Assembly (NCBI RefSeq): GCF_016086655.4
Contig: NC_052132.2
Coordinates: 13,394,805-13,458,804 of the forward strand
Direction of reading: 5' to 3'
Length of the DNA stretch: 64,000 nt
From: Lepeophtheirus salmonis
Lineage: Eukaryota > Arthropoda > Copepoda > Siphonostomatoida > Caligidae
Part shown: positions 35,640 to 46,001 of the stretch, piece after piece
How positions within the stretch are numbered: position 1 is the stretch's first letter
Layout: each line of letters opens with the position of its first letter
The notes under the pieces: generated by a model
Told to the model about the DNA's origin: nothing
Seen by the model: only the letters and a program-made list of their open reading frames with translations
Databases searched by the model: none
Program-made: the position numbers and the translations under genes

Positions 35640-36312
35640 ATTAAACAAAATTAAAATCCGTCTAAATAATCTCTTTAATTAATTAATTATTTCATTTACA
35701 AAAAATGACAAGAGAGGGAAAGAGAGGGCCGGAGAAGAAAAGGAAGAAGAATAAAATAGTAGTAGATTTAGTAGTAACGAAGAGGTTGCTTCTCTGGGCA
35801 GAAATGGCGTGGAAACTGAAAGGTGGAGGGAGGGGGGAGAAAAGCGCGTGAGGTTTTTCTTCTTCTACAAGGAGAACCCTCTGTTGTTGTTATTTGCCGG
35901 CCCGAAGATTTTTTCTTATATGTAAAAAAGATTTTTATATATTATTTTTACTTAATAGTTAGTAAAATAATTGTGGATATTACGGAAGTGCGTGGAGAGG
36001 TTGCGTTCTTGAATATGAATAGTAATCATCATTCAGTGCATTAATATAATTAATATCAATTAATTTAATAATATCAACTTCAATCTCCTGGTTATATATT
36101 TATAATATATCATTCAATAGAGCGCCTGTCGTTTAATCGCTCGCTCGCTCGTTCGCTCCTTGTTTGTTCCTTCAAAATCAAATAATTAAATAGTTCACTT
36201 AATACATAATAATAATCAAATATTATTATGTAAACGAACGGATTCTGAAAACTGCTAACAACTATTATCAATATGATGTATAATATACTGAATATTATAT
36301 GTTGCTGATATT
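35640..36312 (+). promoter_or_regulatory. Probable ARID5 promoter / 5' UTR region
   Basis: This interval precedes the ARID5 start codon. It has purine-rich GA tracts (35700-35760, 35815-35850) and a locally GC-rich tetranucleotide run of TCGC/TTCG units at 36136-36160, unusual for the surrounding AT-rich DNA. No transcription start can be fixed from sequence. An upstream non-coding exon is also possible. Confidence 0.3.
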
Positions 36313-36333
36313 ATGGACACCAAAAAATTCTCA
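36313..36333 (+). CDS. ARID5: ARID5 coding exon 1 (7-codon exon with start codon)
   Basis: ATG GAC ACC AAA AAA TTC TCA is followed at once by GTGAGT, a strong splice donor. Joining it in phase 0 to exon 2 gives MDTKKFS-FVGPSCG. Vertebrate ARID5B, as I recall it, also has seven residues before the W/F-V-G motif, so length and phase both fit. The intron to exon 2 is only 80 bases. Too short for ORF finders; placed by splice signal and homology length. Confidence 0.8.
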
Positions 36334-39300
36334 GTGAGTAAAAAAACACACAAAAAAAACAAATAAACACTAAGAAAGAAAGATGATGAACAAACAACCC
36401 CAATTTATTTTAGTTTGTGGGACCTTCATGCGGTACGCATGCCTCTTATACCTTTTACAAAGCCATAAAGTATAAAGATAAGGGTGGAAAGTCTAAAATA
36501 CTATCTCTGGGAGAATTCTTTTTCGTGAAGATCTGGTCCAATTCGGATATCGTGGCCGTTGGGGAACTACAGCTGATATGGGAGGATAAGAACGCCAATC
36601 AAATCCTATCCAGTCTTCGTCTATACTTCCTACCAGAGTACACGCCAGAAGGAAGGCTACATACGCACGGAGAGGTAAGAATGAGGCCGCTATAGTAATA
36701 TCATCAGTTTATTAACTAATTGTACAAAATTAAATAATTAAAATATTTTTCGTCAAAAAGAAACTTGTTAAAAAGAAAAAGGGAGAATATATTATGTATT
36801 TAGTAATACATAAAAAGCAATTGATTTATTGATTAGGGTGGGCAGTGACGGATTGATGATGTATTCGTTAGGGGAAAAGATCACCTTGGTTAGATAACCT
36901 GCAAATCAGTAATGTAAAATAATTATTATTCGTCAAAAAACAACTTGACGAATAAAGAAAAGGGGGAGTAAAGGAAAAATATTAGTAATATTGGCTTGTA
37001 GGGTGGGCAGTAAGAAAATATGTGTTGGTAGGTTAACTAACAAATAAATAATTATTTTTCGTCAAAAGTAAATTTGATAATAAACAAAGGGGGGGAGACT
37101 ATATGTAATATTGGTTATTAGGATGGGCAGTGAGTTATTATGGTTTGTGTAGGGGAGAGATAGATCCGTACCATCCACGGTCATGAAATGTTTGGGTATT
37201 CTTTCCCTGGTTTATTCGTTCCCTCATTTCTTCTTCTTCTTTTCCTCCTGCAAATCACTCCATTTACATATATTTATTTAAAAAAAAAAAAAACTCGCAT
37301 AAATAAATTACAATAAATCTGATAAAATATTTGAAGGGAGAATAAAATAATAAATATGTAACTCTCGCACTCTTTTAAAGTCAGTAATGCGCGCCCGTTC
37401 GTTCGTTCCTTCGCTCTTTCTTTCTTTTCTAACTCCGCATTATCGTACATAGTATTATTATTTAATAAATAATAATATGTACATAATATTCCTACAGAAA
37501 AAAAAAAATCCTTTACTCTGTGATAGTTTATAAACAAATACTTTGTACATAATATGTACTATTATTTATAATATCATACACCTCACTTTGACTATTCACA
37601 TATAATTAACATGGTTAATAAAGTATTGGATGTATATATTTATAAGGAACAATTACCACCACAACCGGTTTGCAATACTCCCTTCGCCTTTTGTAATTTT
37701 ATAAATTAGTATGGACATAAAAGAACAACAGATTTCATAAGCAAGAAGAAGAGTATTCAAAAAAAAAAAAAAAAAAAAAATTATATTTTTAAAAACTGCA
37801 AAAAAAACTGTGTGGAAAAGGAAATAATGTAAAGTAATATTCCTTTTTTCCCCTTTTTTTCTCAGTCTCTCCTTCTCTTTCCCTCTTTAATTATAGAATT
37901 AAATGACGATTGTATTTAGCAAATAATTAATTGAATTATTCTCAATCTTTTATAGTTATAGGGTATACATATAATATTACCTTTATTTGAAGGGCATTGT
38001 CGAATGTAAGCAATATACTTTCGCAAGAAAGTATATATATATATATATATATAATCAATAAATTTCTAATGATCGTTGATCTGTATCTATGTGGTATACA
38101 AGTTGCAACCAAAAGAATGAGATGAAGGATTTACTTCCTAGGCTGATGATCTCGCAATTATTAATAAAAATCCAACATGGATGATCGATATATTAATGAT
38201 TGTATTTTTGGGTATTTTTCTACAAATGACTCAAATATAAGTATTCTTTGGCAGAGTTTAAAGTTCAAATGCCCACAGGTATATTAATCCTAAATCCATA
38301 ATAACCACGTTTTTTGAATAGATACAAATGAAGTGATAGCATTAATGAATACTTCCATCATTATTTTGATTAAATATTGCATTTTATGACAAAGAAATTG
38401 CAACTTGTACAATTTCTTATACAAGTTGCTACTTGTACACAATAAAATTCTTATAATCAGCACACGCAAAGAGTCGGATCGCCCTCTTATATGATATTTA
38501 TTATTTTAAATATCATTTAAACAATCATAGAAGCAAAAACAAGAAGATGATAATATTATACCACGACTATGAAAATGTGAGAACCCCGTAGCGAGCGTGA
38601 GAACGCCCTACTACCTACCCATTTATCTCCTTTTCATCCCTTACCTTTAGCTCCATCCCTCTCAAATTCCTCCCAATTTTATAATAGAGTGTTTTACAAA
38701 ATTGGGGTGATTTTGAGGGTCAAGAAGTGATCCAGAGTGGAGGAATGGGACTCAATAATATTCAATTGAGACTCCTTCTTCGTACTATACGCTCACTCCC
38801 GGGCTATTTCCCCCTGTTCTTAAGAGAAGAATATTGAAGAACGCGGCCAAAGTCAGCCCCCTCCTGTCTTTTGATTATTGCTGTTATTCTCTCTAGTAGT
38901 ACATAAATATAATAATAGTGTATGCTAGTAATTTTATTTCATATTTGTATGTATTGCTGTTTGATGATAAATTGAGCATTTAGCTGCGAAGGAAGGGAAC
39001 GATTGAACGAAGGGTTCAACTGCTGCGTTTTGTAATCAATGAAATACGTTGATAAATTATTAAATATTTTAAATAAAAAAACAACAAAAAAAACACCATA
39101 TACACCCCATTTTAAGAGCCGCCAATATATGTTATGGAAAAGTTACAACTTGTATAAGCAAATTGTACAAGTTGCAATTTAATTTCTTCGTTGTACAATG
39201 CATTAAGTTCAATTACAAAACATGATATATTCAAAACAAATGGTTACTATGTATTTATGAGTAATGCGAGACTTTATTGTATGCGACAGAATACTTATAT

Positions 39301-42300
39301 TTTCATCGTACTATTAAAATACTCAAAAATTTATATATAAATCATCCATGTAGGAATAGTCAATTATTACATGGTACAAATACTTATAATTATTCATCTT
39401 ATTTTTTTTGCAACTTGTACAGTTTGCTCATACAAGTTGCATCTTGTACAACATCGCAACGTGTATACAAAATACACATTATATAGAAGTAAGCAAATAA
39501 GAAATTAAATAGATAATAAAAGACGGGAGAATGCAGATTGATGCAATTCGTAGATATCTAGATGGATAAAAAAAAGGTAAAGAGAAGAAAAGAGATGAAG
39601 GGAGAGAGGGAGGGAGCGATGATAGGTTAGTAATTAAAAAAGGAAGAGAAAAAGAAAAGAAAGAAAAATATGTATTAATGTATGTAGTAGTTGTAGTAAG
39701 AATGGAACTTTTCTTTCTTTTTTATGTATATAATTTATTTATTGTCATGGAGCTAAAAGTGTAGAAGAGGGGGGAGGTAGAAAAAAAAAGAAGAACGAGA
39801 GAAAAAAAAAGGAAAAGTGTTGCTGTATTATGTAGGAAAATAAAGAGAGGGAGGGAAAGAAAAAGAGAATAATAATAGTACATAGTCGTACTTGTACTTG
39901 TTACGATGGATAGAGAGAGAGAGAGAGAGGAAAAGAAGAAGAAGAATAAAGAGTCTCCTTTTCTTTTCTTTCCTTAAATTTTCTTTTCTGTGTTTCTTCT
40001 TTTGTCTCTTGTATTTGCGTTCAGTTGAGTTTTGTCTCATTGATTCCAATTCTCAATTTTTTCTCTCTCGCTTCCGAAACTCTTATTGTCTGTTATATAT
40101 TATATAAATTAATACTTGATCGTTGATTCAAGGATGAAGTTGTGGCTGTATCTGAGAAGGCTGTTCTTCGTGTAGTGGATCTCTTGGATTGGATAGCCCG
40201 TCCTTCAGAAGTAGTTTGGGATCGTGGATTGAAGGGAGTGCATCACCCCGACGCCCCTTCCCTCTCCCTTGGAGATCATTCCCTCTACCCGGACTTTCTA
40301 TCCGACATTCGTCAAGAAAAGGTGTCCATAGGTAAGTGTGTGTGTGTGTGGAGATACTTTTGATAAAGGATTCAATTAACGCCGCCCCTTTTCTTACAGG
40401 TGATTTGTGCGCCAAAGACGATTTAGCTGTGATTATTCGGAGTGTGCCACAGTACACTCGCTATCGCTCTCTTCTCAAGAGGATCGCTGGACAAGAAAAG
40501 GCATGGATATCCAATTCCCTGGTTCTCGCTCTTGGAGGTTTCACTGCACCCACGAGGAATACGTTTGTTCTCTTTTGTAGGGAGCACTTTGACTATCCTG
40601 AACTTGAGGAACATCCCTATCTCTGTAATCATTTAGGTAATATCCCTCATCCAGAGCCCCTCTACTTTTATATCAGTAGAATTCCAGTAAATAGCCCCTC
40701 AAGCCTTCATAGAATTTTTCTTGGATAGTTGCAACATGCTTTTATTACTTTTCAAAACTGCTATCGTCTTTCATTCTTGAAGAAAACACATCTAAGTAAT
40801 TAGGAATGATGGAATAAACACTGAAAATGTGTTGCAGAGTTGTAACGAGTATATGACTTCGTGTCCATGCAAGATACACTTTGTAGTCTTGTGTTGGGCC
40901 TTATTTAGGACTGAAGACTACAATTTTCCCGTCCAATTTATGAAGTTCATTCACTCAATTTTATTTCTTCTTTTTTTATCAGTTTTTGTACTGGCGGTCT
41001 GAAGGAACTGTCCCAAGACTGGACCAGACAAAATAAATAAGGACGGGCACCACACTAGGAATTTGCATTTATTTCCTTCCTCTAATAGCTGTTTGTCTTA
41101 GTTAACGCCCTGATAGCTAAGCTCCTCTCTTCCTAAACATTTGTCAATCTGTCATAATGGCCACATTCACTTTATTTTTACGTACCCACCGGTCATAATT
41201 TATACAACTCTAATATGTAACATTCGCTCACTTTAGGCTAGTTTCGTCAACATATTGTTCTCTATTTATTCTATTTTATTTTTCAAGTAATGGAAGACTT
41301 CAATAATAAAAATATCATGAGAAACGACGAAAATACTTATCAAATTGACATGTTAAATATTGACTTTTTTTTATTATTATTTGATCGAAGGATAATAGTT
41401 GATGATGAGTTCTTGCGTAATTCTAATACTCTTAATTTTGATTATAAAAACATGTCAAGGTGAATGTAATATATATATAAATATTTTTATGTACGTACAT
41501 ACTTTTTCCCTCAAATATGATTAGTATTCATTATTTGTTTTAAACGGGATGAAATCAGAGCAGTAACGGGTCTTTTACTACAGGGCCAATTTTATTTCAT
41601 TATTATTTTAATTGAAATTGATATATCCCATAATTCATTCATAGACATATTTAAAACATCACTCAATATTGTTATTTAAACCAACTTCTCCTCTTTTATA
41701 GCTCCCAAATTAAAAGGACGTCCTCGAAAGAAGAAATATTCATTTAAAAGTCCTGGATCTCCTGAATCCGAGTCTGCAAGCTCAGAGTCTTCACTTTCAA
41801 CCCCAGTGCCCGTCTATAAAGCTGAAAAAAGTACGTCTTCAAAGAATGGAGTGAAGAAAGATCTTGTTTTGATATTGAGCCAAAAGAATACAAAAGAAGA
41901 GCTTGATTTTTTAAAACGACTCATTCGTTTTATGGAACGTCGTCATACACCTATTGAGAGGCCGCCTATGCTAGGATTTAAACAAAGTACATAAAATAGT
42001 CTTTATTATTTTCAATATTTATAAGTAATTCATATTCTTAATTTAATTTTTCAGTTGATTTGCATTTGTTTTTTGATAAAGTTAGTAAATTAGGAGGTTA
42101 TGAAGCATGTATGTCAAAGAAATTGTGGAAAGCTGTCTACGATGACATAGGGGGTAATCCGCAAAATACGAGTGCAGCTACTTGTACACGAAGGCATTAC
42201 GAAAAGTAATTATTTAATTATTATTTTTTGTTTGCTATAGTTGAGAGTTGCATTTTATTTCGATTGTGTATGTAGCTTTATTATACATATTTTTTTAAAG

Positions 42301-45300
42301 CATACTTATATAACACCACACTATCTAATTGATTACTCCATGTCTCTTACCATTTTATTGCAGTAATGAAAATTCTTTATGATAATCCCTATATTTATAT
42401 ACTTATTTTCACAATTGAGATGGTTATGTTTTTGCTTCCTTCTTTTCCATTTCACTCTACCTACATATATATGTAGTGTACACGGATGACTCTTCAAATG
42501 TAGTCAAAGAATGAGTATTAGATTTTGTATTGTGTTAAAGAAATGATGAATCTTTTTTTTTTCTCTCACTCTATGTACATAATACACACTCATATATATA
42601 TATATATTTGTTTTCAACATTACGGGTTAACATTATTATTATTATTTATTTGCTACTTTCTCTTTTTATTAGATTTTTGTTACCTTATGAACAGTACCTG
42701 AAAGGGCAAGAGGATAAGAAAATGTCGTTAAATCCTAAATCATCTAGTGATATTGTTGAAGACGAATCTGTTGAGCGAGTAATTCATTTATTTATTTATT
42801 ATTTTATAGTTCCATCCCATTCATGTTCAATTCCTTGATTAGCAACATCATTATTTATATATTATTTTGCTTTTTAAGGATTCTGCATCATCTCCTTCGA
42901 ATATGGATACTAAAGTCGATAAGTCAGAGACACTAAATAATTCCTTAGCTTCTTCCCAAAAGCAGCAGTCTTCTCCAAATCCAGAAGAATATAAAAATGA
43001 GGATGAGAGTGAAAATAACGCCGCGGACACTAGTATTGAGGACAGTCAGCATGAGCAGCAGGCTGATTCTCCCACCTCTGAGCCACCACCGGCTCTTACT
43101 AATTCTGCTCCTGCTATTACAAATAAGAACGAAATGTCTGAATCTATTCCGGACGAAATGGATAAAAAGGAAGCAGAGGAGGAGGAGAATACACGATCTT
43201 CGTTGTCTCCTCAATTGATGCGAAATATTAAAGACTCTGCTGGAGAAATTATTCCTGATGTCACAATTACGAAACAATCTGTACCGAAGCCCTCCGGCTC
43301 TCCTCTTATTTCGCAGCTAGTAATATATTATTTAGAGTGACGACTTTATGTTCTTAAATGTATTATTTTTATTTTTTCAGAATAATATGGAGCAAAGGAT
43401 GCAGTCGGAGTCTCCGCAAATGCACATTGATCCCGATGGGAAGAGACTTCAAATTGACGATTTAATTATCATTCCGAATAATATTAATGCGGGTACTCCA
43501 GAAGGAGGCAGTGCTCTACAAAACCTTGCTAAAATAGCAAGTAGATATCAGAATCAAGGTGGGAAGAAACCTGATGGAATGGAATACCCTATGGGAATGG
43601 ATGAGGGACCCTCTCTTCCATTAAAAAGACCCAAGCTATCATCTGATGAGGGATCAGCACAACACCACCCCCTTCCTTTACCATTTAGCAATGGTAACAA
43701 CAAAAAAGGTGGTGGTCTTGGAGCTAGTGGAATGAATTCTGCTGCTGCAGCAAGTTTATTTTCATTACTTCCTCCCAATGTCTTATCTACACCTTGGACT
43801 TCCAAGACTCAGACAACCACTTCCAATTCCCCTTCTAAATCTTTATTTTCTTCTTTCCCTGGGCTTGCAGATGCTATGAAACTAGGAGCTGACGGTTATC
43901 ATCTATTACAATTCTACGAAAATCAGATGAAAAGCGCCGCAAATGCACTTGCTACTAATCCCAGCAGTGGGGGGAAGTCCCTCAAGGATTCCTTCTTCAA
44001 CGGGAGGACTTAATTCTGAAGCGCTTCTAGCTTTATACGAAAAAGAACTAAAAACTGCTCAGCAAAGTCTGAGTGCAAAGTTGAATGGTGGGTCAAGTAA
44101 AACAAGTGAAACAACAACACCTAAACTATCCGTCCCTGTCTCTTCACCTTCAACAACTCCTGTTCCTAAAGATCGAAATAAAGTTTGCAAACCACCCCCC
44201 TGAAACTAAAAGACCACCTAGTCTTATGCAAACACCTTGTGCTTTTGTGCAGACTACAAACATTTATACTAATCCTCTCTCAGAATTGACACAAGTACGA
44301 GAAGCTGCGAAGACTCAACAGCATAATTCGCAAACAGCAGTCCAAGGTTTAGATTTAACTTTTTCAAGATACTCAACTGCCTCCAGTGGTACTAGTAGTC
44401 CTGGAATATTGAATTTAAAAACGGAGAAATACTTGATGGATTTGTCTGTGAAAAAGGAAGGACTCTCAGTGTTTAAAAGTGAAACAAAAGCAAATCCTTT
44501 TTCAGCTGAAGCGTTGCTAAGCAAACCCACCAAACATCCGGATTTAGCCAAAGTTTCTCCATCTTTATCCGTACGCAGTGGGTTAACCATGTCATCAGGG
44601 CGCTCATCAACCCCTGAGCTTTCTTTCCGCAATAGTAAACCTCCGTCTCCTGCTACTCCTCCTGCAGTGTCAAAGTCCCAAATGGTTCGCTCTTCCAATT
44701 ATCCTGCCACTTCTCATTCTCCATCCATTGGAGGAGAAGGTAGTAAGAGAAGTCCGTGGCATACTCCCGTGGGAAGTAGTCGGAATAACAGTCCTGTAAC
44801 GAGTGGCAAACCTGCAATTCCTGTAAGCCCCGTAGTCAGAGAAAATAAAATGAAGCAGCAACAACAACAGCCCAATCCAGCAGATTTTGCATCTTCACTT
44901 ATGGGACTTGCCAATTCATTCATGCCGCAGAGTAGTGGTGGTAACAGTAATAGTTCTGTAGCAGCGCAAGTTAATCCATATTTGGCCCTAATGGCATCTA
45001 CTGCTGCTGGAGGGGGACTCCCATCCAAAAATCTAACGAGCTCGCATGGCGGCAGTGGAAACCCACCTGGATTTCCTCAAACTCCACTCATGGATCCTGC
45101 TACATCAGCTTATTATGCAGCATTATATAGTCAACAAATGTTTGGAGCAGCGGGACTGAATCCCTTCGCAGGATTAGGATCTAATCCCGCAGCCGCAGGT
45201 CTAAGACCAGCTTTCCATACACCAACAAGTGTGTCAAGTGGAAACAATCATCCTTCTCAATCTACAGGACTAGATCATCTACAAGCATCTGCTCTCCAGG

Positions 45301-45434
45301 CTATGATGGCTCGAAGTTCAGCAGCAGCCGCTGCCGCTGCAGCAGCTGCTAACCCATACAATGCTGCAAACTACGCAGGCTTAACTACGGGTTTCTTAGG
45401 ACTCCCACCTCATCCTCCTCGGAAAGATACTTAA
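36313..45434 (+). CDS. ARID5: ARID5-like AT-rich interaction domain transcription regulator, nine coding exons
   Basis: Exons: 36313-36333, 36414-36674, 40133-40331, 40400-40636, 41702-41986, 42055-42205, 42673-42778, 42879-43319, 43381-45434. All introns are GT-AG and all junctions keep frame, giving about 1250 aa if two homopolymer shifts in exon 9 are removed (human ARID5B, as I recall it, is about 1190). Residues 1-240 match the conserved ARID5 N-terminal region (VGPSCGTHASYTFYKA, ILSLGEFFFV, LYFLPEYTPEGR). A GRPRKKK AT-hook-like patch lies near residues 245-251. The ARID domain spans about 303-396 (RHTPIERPPMLGFKQ, KLGGYE, AATCTRRHYEK, LLPYEQYLKG). The rest is low-complexity, Ser/Pro/Ala-rich. 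Members of this family are nuclear AT-rich-DNA-binding regulators; ARID5B works with the histone demethylase PHF2 in mammals. Orthology is by remembered family sequence; whether it is the A or B type cannot be said for an arthropod. Confidence 0.9.
36414..36674 (+). CDS. ARID5: ARID5 coding exon 2 (conserved N-terminal region)
   Basis: Preceded by TTATTTTAG and ended by GAG|GTAAGA; 87 whole codons. It encodes the most recognisable ARID5 N-terminal block, a region resembling BAH-type folds: SCGTHASYTFYKA, KSKILSLGEFFFVKIW, AVGELQLIWEDK, LRLYFLPEYTPEGR. The open frame starts at a GTG and has no in-frame ATG near its start, so the true start must lie in an upstream exon. Confidence 0.9.
36751..37150 (+). 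repeat. Degenerate three-copy tandem repeat in ARID5 intron 2
   Basis: CGTCAAAA starts at 36751, 36931 and 37060. Each is followed by AACTTG/AATTTG, an A-rich part, AAAGGGGGAG-type DNA, and GGGTGGGCAGTGA-type DNA (36836, 37001, 37121). Unit spacing is 180 then 129 bases. No ORF. Lies between exons 2 and 3. Confidence 0.6.
38397..38440. repeat. CAACTTGTAC palindrome, copy 3
   Basis: TTGCAACTTGTACAA and TATACAAGTTGCTAC lie as inverted arms around a short T-rich centre, followed by CTTGTACAC. In ARID5 intron 2. A lone half (TATACAAGTTGCAAC) sits at about 38095-38110. Confidence 0.6.
39141..39180. repeat. CAACTTGTAC palindrome, copy 4
   Basis: AGTTACAACTTGTATAAG is followed by CAAATTGTACAAGTTGCAA, giving inverted arms of about 14 bases. 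In ARID5 intron 2. Confidence 0.6.
39409..39462. repeat. CAACTTGTAC palindrome, copy 5
   Basis: TTGCAACTTGTACAG, then CTCATACAAGTTGCA, then TCTTGTACAACATCGCAA: the same arms and spacing as copy 3. In ARID5 intron 2, about 700 bases upstream of exon 3. Confidence 0.6.
40133..40331 (+). CDS. ARID5: ARID5 coding exon 3
   Basis: Acceptor ATTCAAG, donor ATAG|GTAAGT; 199 nt ending in phase 1. It opens with DEVVAVSEKAVLRVVDLLDW, which continues the TPEGR..HGE of exon 2 exactly as in the family (GEDEVIAVSEK in the vertebrate form as I recall it). A (GT)n-like stretch sits just inside the 68-base intron that follows. Confidence 0.9.
40400..40636 (+). CDS. ARID5: ARID5 coding exon 4
   Basis: Acceptor TTTTCTTACAG, donor TTTAG|GTAATA; 237 nt, phase 1 at both ends. 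Contains VPQYTRYRSLLKRIAG and ALALGG-like VLALGGFTAPTRNTFVLFC, followed by FDYPELEEHPYLC. These match the conserved segment between the N-terminal region and the basic patch of ARID5 proteins. The following intron (40637-41701) carries a small hAT-like MITE. Confidence 0.9.
40884..41057. mobile_element. hAT-like MITE in ARID5 intron 4
   Basis: Starts TAGTCTTGTGTTGGGCCTTA and ends with the inverted partner (TAAGGACGGGCACCACACTA). Related to the copy at 56001-56237 by end sequence and by an internal TCTGAAGGA..GTCCCAAG segment. The flanking 8-mers (ACACTTTG and GGAATTTG) agree at only five of eight positions, so an old target duplication is possible but weak. 174 bases, no ORF. Confidence 0.55.
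41702..41986 (+). CDS. ARID5: ARID5 coding exon 5 (basic patch and start of ARID)
   Basis: Acceptor CTTTTATAG, donor CAAA|GTACAT; 285 nt. It begins APKLKGRPRKKK, a conserved ARID5 basic/AT-hook-like patch, passes through a Ser-rich linker, and enters the ARID fold (EELDFLKRLIRFMERRHTPI, ERPPMLGFKQ). The donor GTACAT is weaker than its neighbours', but the join to exon 6 gives FKQ-I-DLHLFF, as the family requires. Confidence 0.9.
42055..42205 (+). CDS. ARID5: ARID5 coding exon 6 (core of ARID domain)
   Basis: Acceptor ATTTTTCAG, donor GAAAA|GTAATT; 151 nt. Encodes DLHLFFDKVSKLGGYEACMS, KLWKAVYDDIGG and the signature SAATCTRRHYEK. This is the helix-turn-helix DNA-binding core of the ARID domain, with the conserved Trp, Gly-Gly-Tyr and Tyr residues in place. 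Confidence 0.92.
42673..42778 (+). CDS. ARID5: ARID5 coding exon 7 (end of ARID domain)
   Basis: Acceptor CTTTTTATTAG, donor GAGCGA|GTAATT; 106 nt. Completes the last ARID helix (K-FLLPYEQYLKGQEDK) and moves into an acidic Ser-rich linker. Ends in phase 0. Confidence 0.9.
42879..43319 (+). CDS. ARID5: ARID5 coding exon 8 (acidic/Ser-rich linker)
   Basis: Acceptor GCTTTTTAAG, donor CTA|GTAATA; 441 nt, 147 codons, phase 0 at both ends. Low complexity, rich in Ser, Glu, Asp and Pro (for example DKKEAEEEENTRSS). No domain recognised. Ends in ..SPLISQL and joins NNMEQRMQ of exon 9. Reading through without splicing would stop after seven more residues. Confidence 0.85.
43381..45434 (+). CDS. ARID5: ARID5 coding exon 9 (long C-terminal exon, two apparent frameshifts)
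   Basis: Starts after ATTTTTTCAG and ends at TAA 45432-45434. The coding frame changes twice. Before 43969-43974 (six G) it is one frame; from there to 44195-44200 (six C) a second; after that a third, open to the stop. Removing one G and one C gives one continuous product (..NPSSGGSPSR.. and ..KPPPETKRPP..). Features: Ser/Pro-rich regions, MDLSVKKE near 44436 (similar to the PxDLSxK motif bound by CtBP), a Q-run, AYYAALYSQQMFGAAGLNPF, and ten Ala near 45321-45350. The codon pattern stays coding-like on all sides, so I favour sequence error over pseudogene. Confidence 0.85.
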
Positions 45435-46001
45435 ATTCGCTGTCGTGTTGTAAACAAACAAACATTCCTGATATTTATTACTTTTTTTTTTTTTTTTTTT
45501 TGAAAATTACATATGTTCTTTAATTAAGCATCCTTAATTATTACTTTATGATTGAGTGTGATATTATGTGTAACGACAACTATAAGAATATAATAATTAT
45601 ACTATTATTTTCATATAAATTACCTAAATTATATTTCTCATTAAAAATATATATAATCTATCTTATTATATATTCATCTTAAGTCTTTCAGCATTATCAT
45701 CAGATCAACAGATTCATTATCATCCAGTTTACCTATTGCTATTACAATATTACTATTATTTATTATCATTAATATTATTATCATTATTAGTTCAACGATA
45801 TTATCTACTCTGTAATCATGAGATAAAATATGTTATATCTCTCAAAAAGCAGGGATATTTTGTGTGTTTCTATCCGTATGCATGATAATAAGTGTTAGAG
45901 AAACAAAGATTATGCCACAAATTCCTTAAAGTATAATAATTTTTTTAAGTGTTCACGATCCAAATAAATATTTAATATCCATTCCATCATCCCATCTTTG
46001 G
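45435..46001. other. Intergenic/3' UTR interval between convergent ARID5 and seipin
   Basis: 567 bases, AT-rich, no ORF. A T-run (45483-45502) lies just after the ARID5 stop. Candidate poly(A) signals: ATTAAA at 45640-45645 and AATAAA at 45963-45968 for ARID5, and TTTATT at 45759-45764 (AATAAA on the - strand) for seipin. The two 3' UTRs may overlap. Signals this short are expected by chance in such AT-rich DNA. Confidence 0.35.

Larger units (their letters stand above)
36675..40132 (+). other. ARID5 intron 2 (3.46 kb) and its repeats
   Basis: Longest intron of the gene. It holds a degenerate tandem triplication (36751-37150), a CGTTCGTTCG-type run (37390-37412), an imperfect hairpin of AATAATAATATGTAC type (37446-37485), an (AT)n tract (38032-38053), three of the five CAACTTGTAC palindromes, and purine-rich DNA with (GA)n at 39912-39929 just upstream of exon 3. 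No coding exon was recognised inside it. Confidence 0.6.

Noticed and set aside
39828..40107. Opposite-strand ORFs of about 71-73 codons
   Set aside because: Translations of GA/CT microsatellite-like tracts upstream of ARID5 exon 3; simple-sequence artefacts.
42945..43277. 110-codon - strand ORF
   Set aside because: Antisense shadow of ARID5 exon 8; Arg/Leu-rich because of the complementary Ser/Glu codons.
44315..45028. - strand ORFs of 127 and 104 codons
   Set aside because: Antisense shadows of the Ser/Pro/Ala-rich ARID5 last exon.
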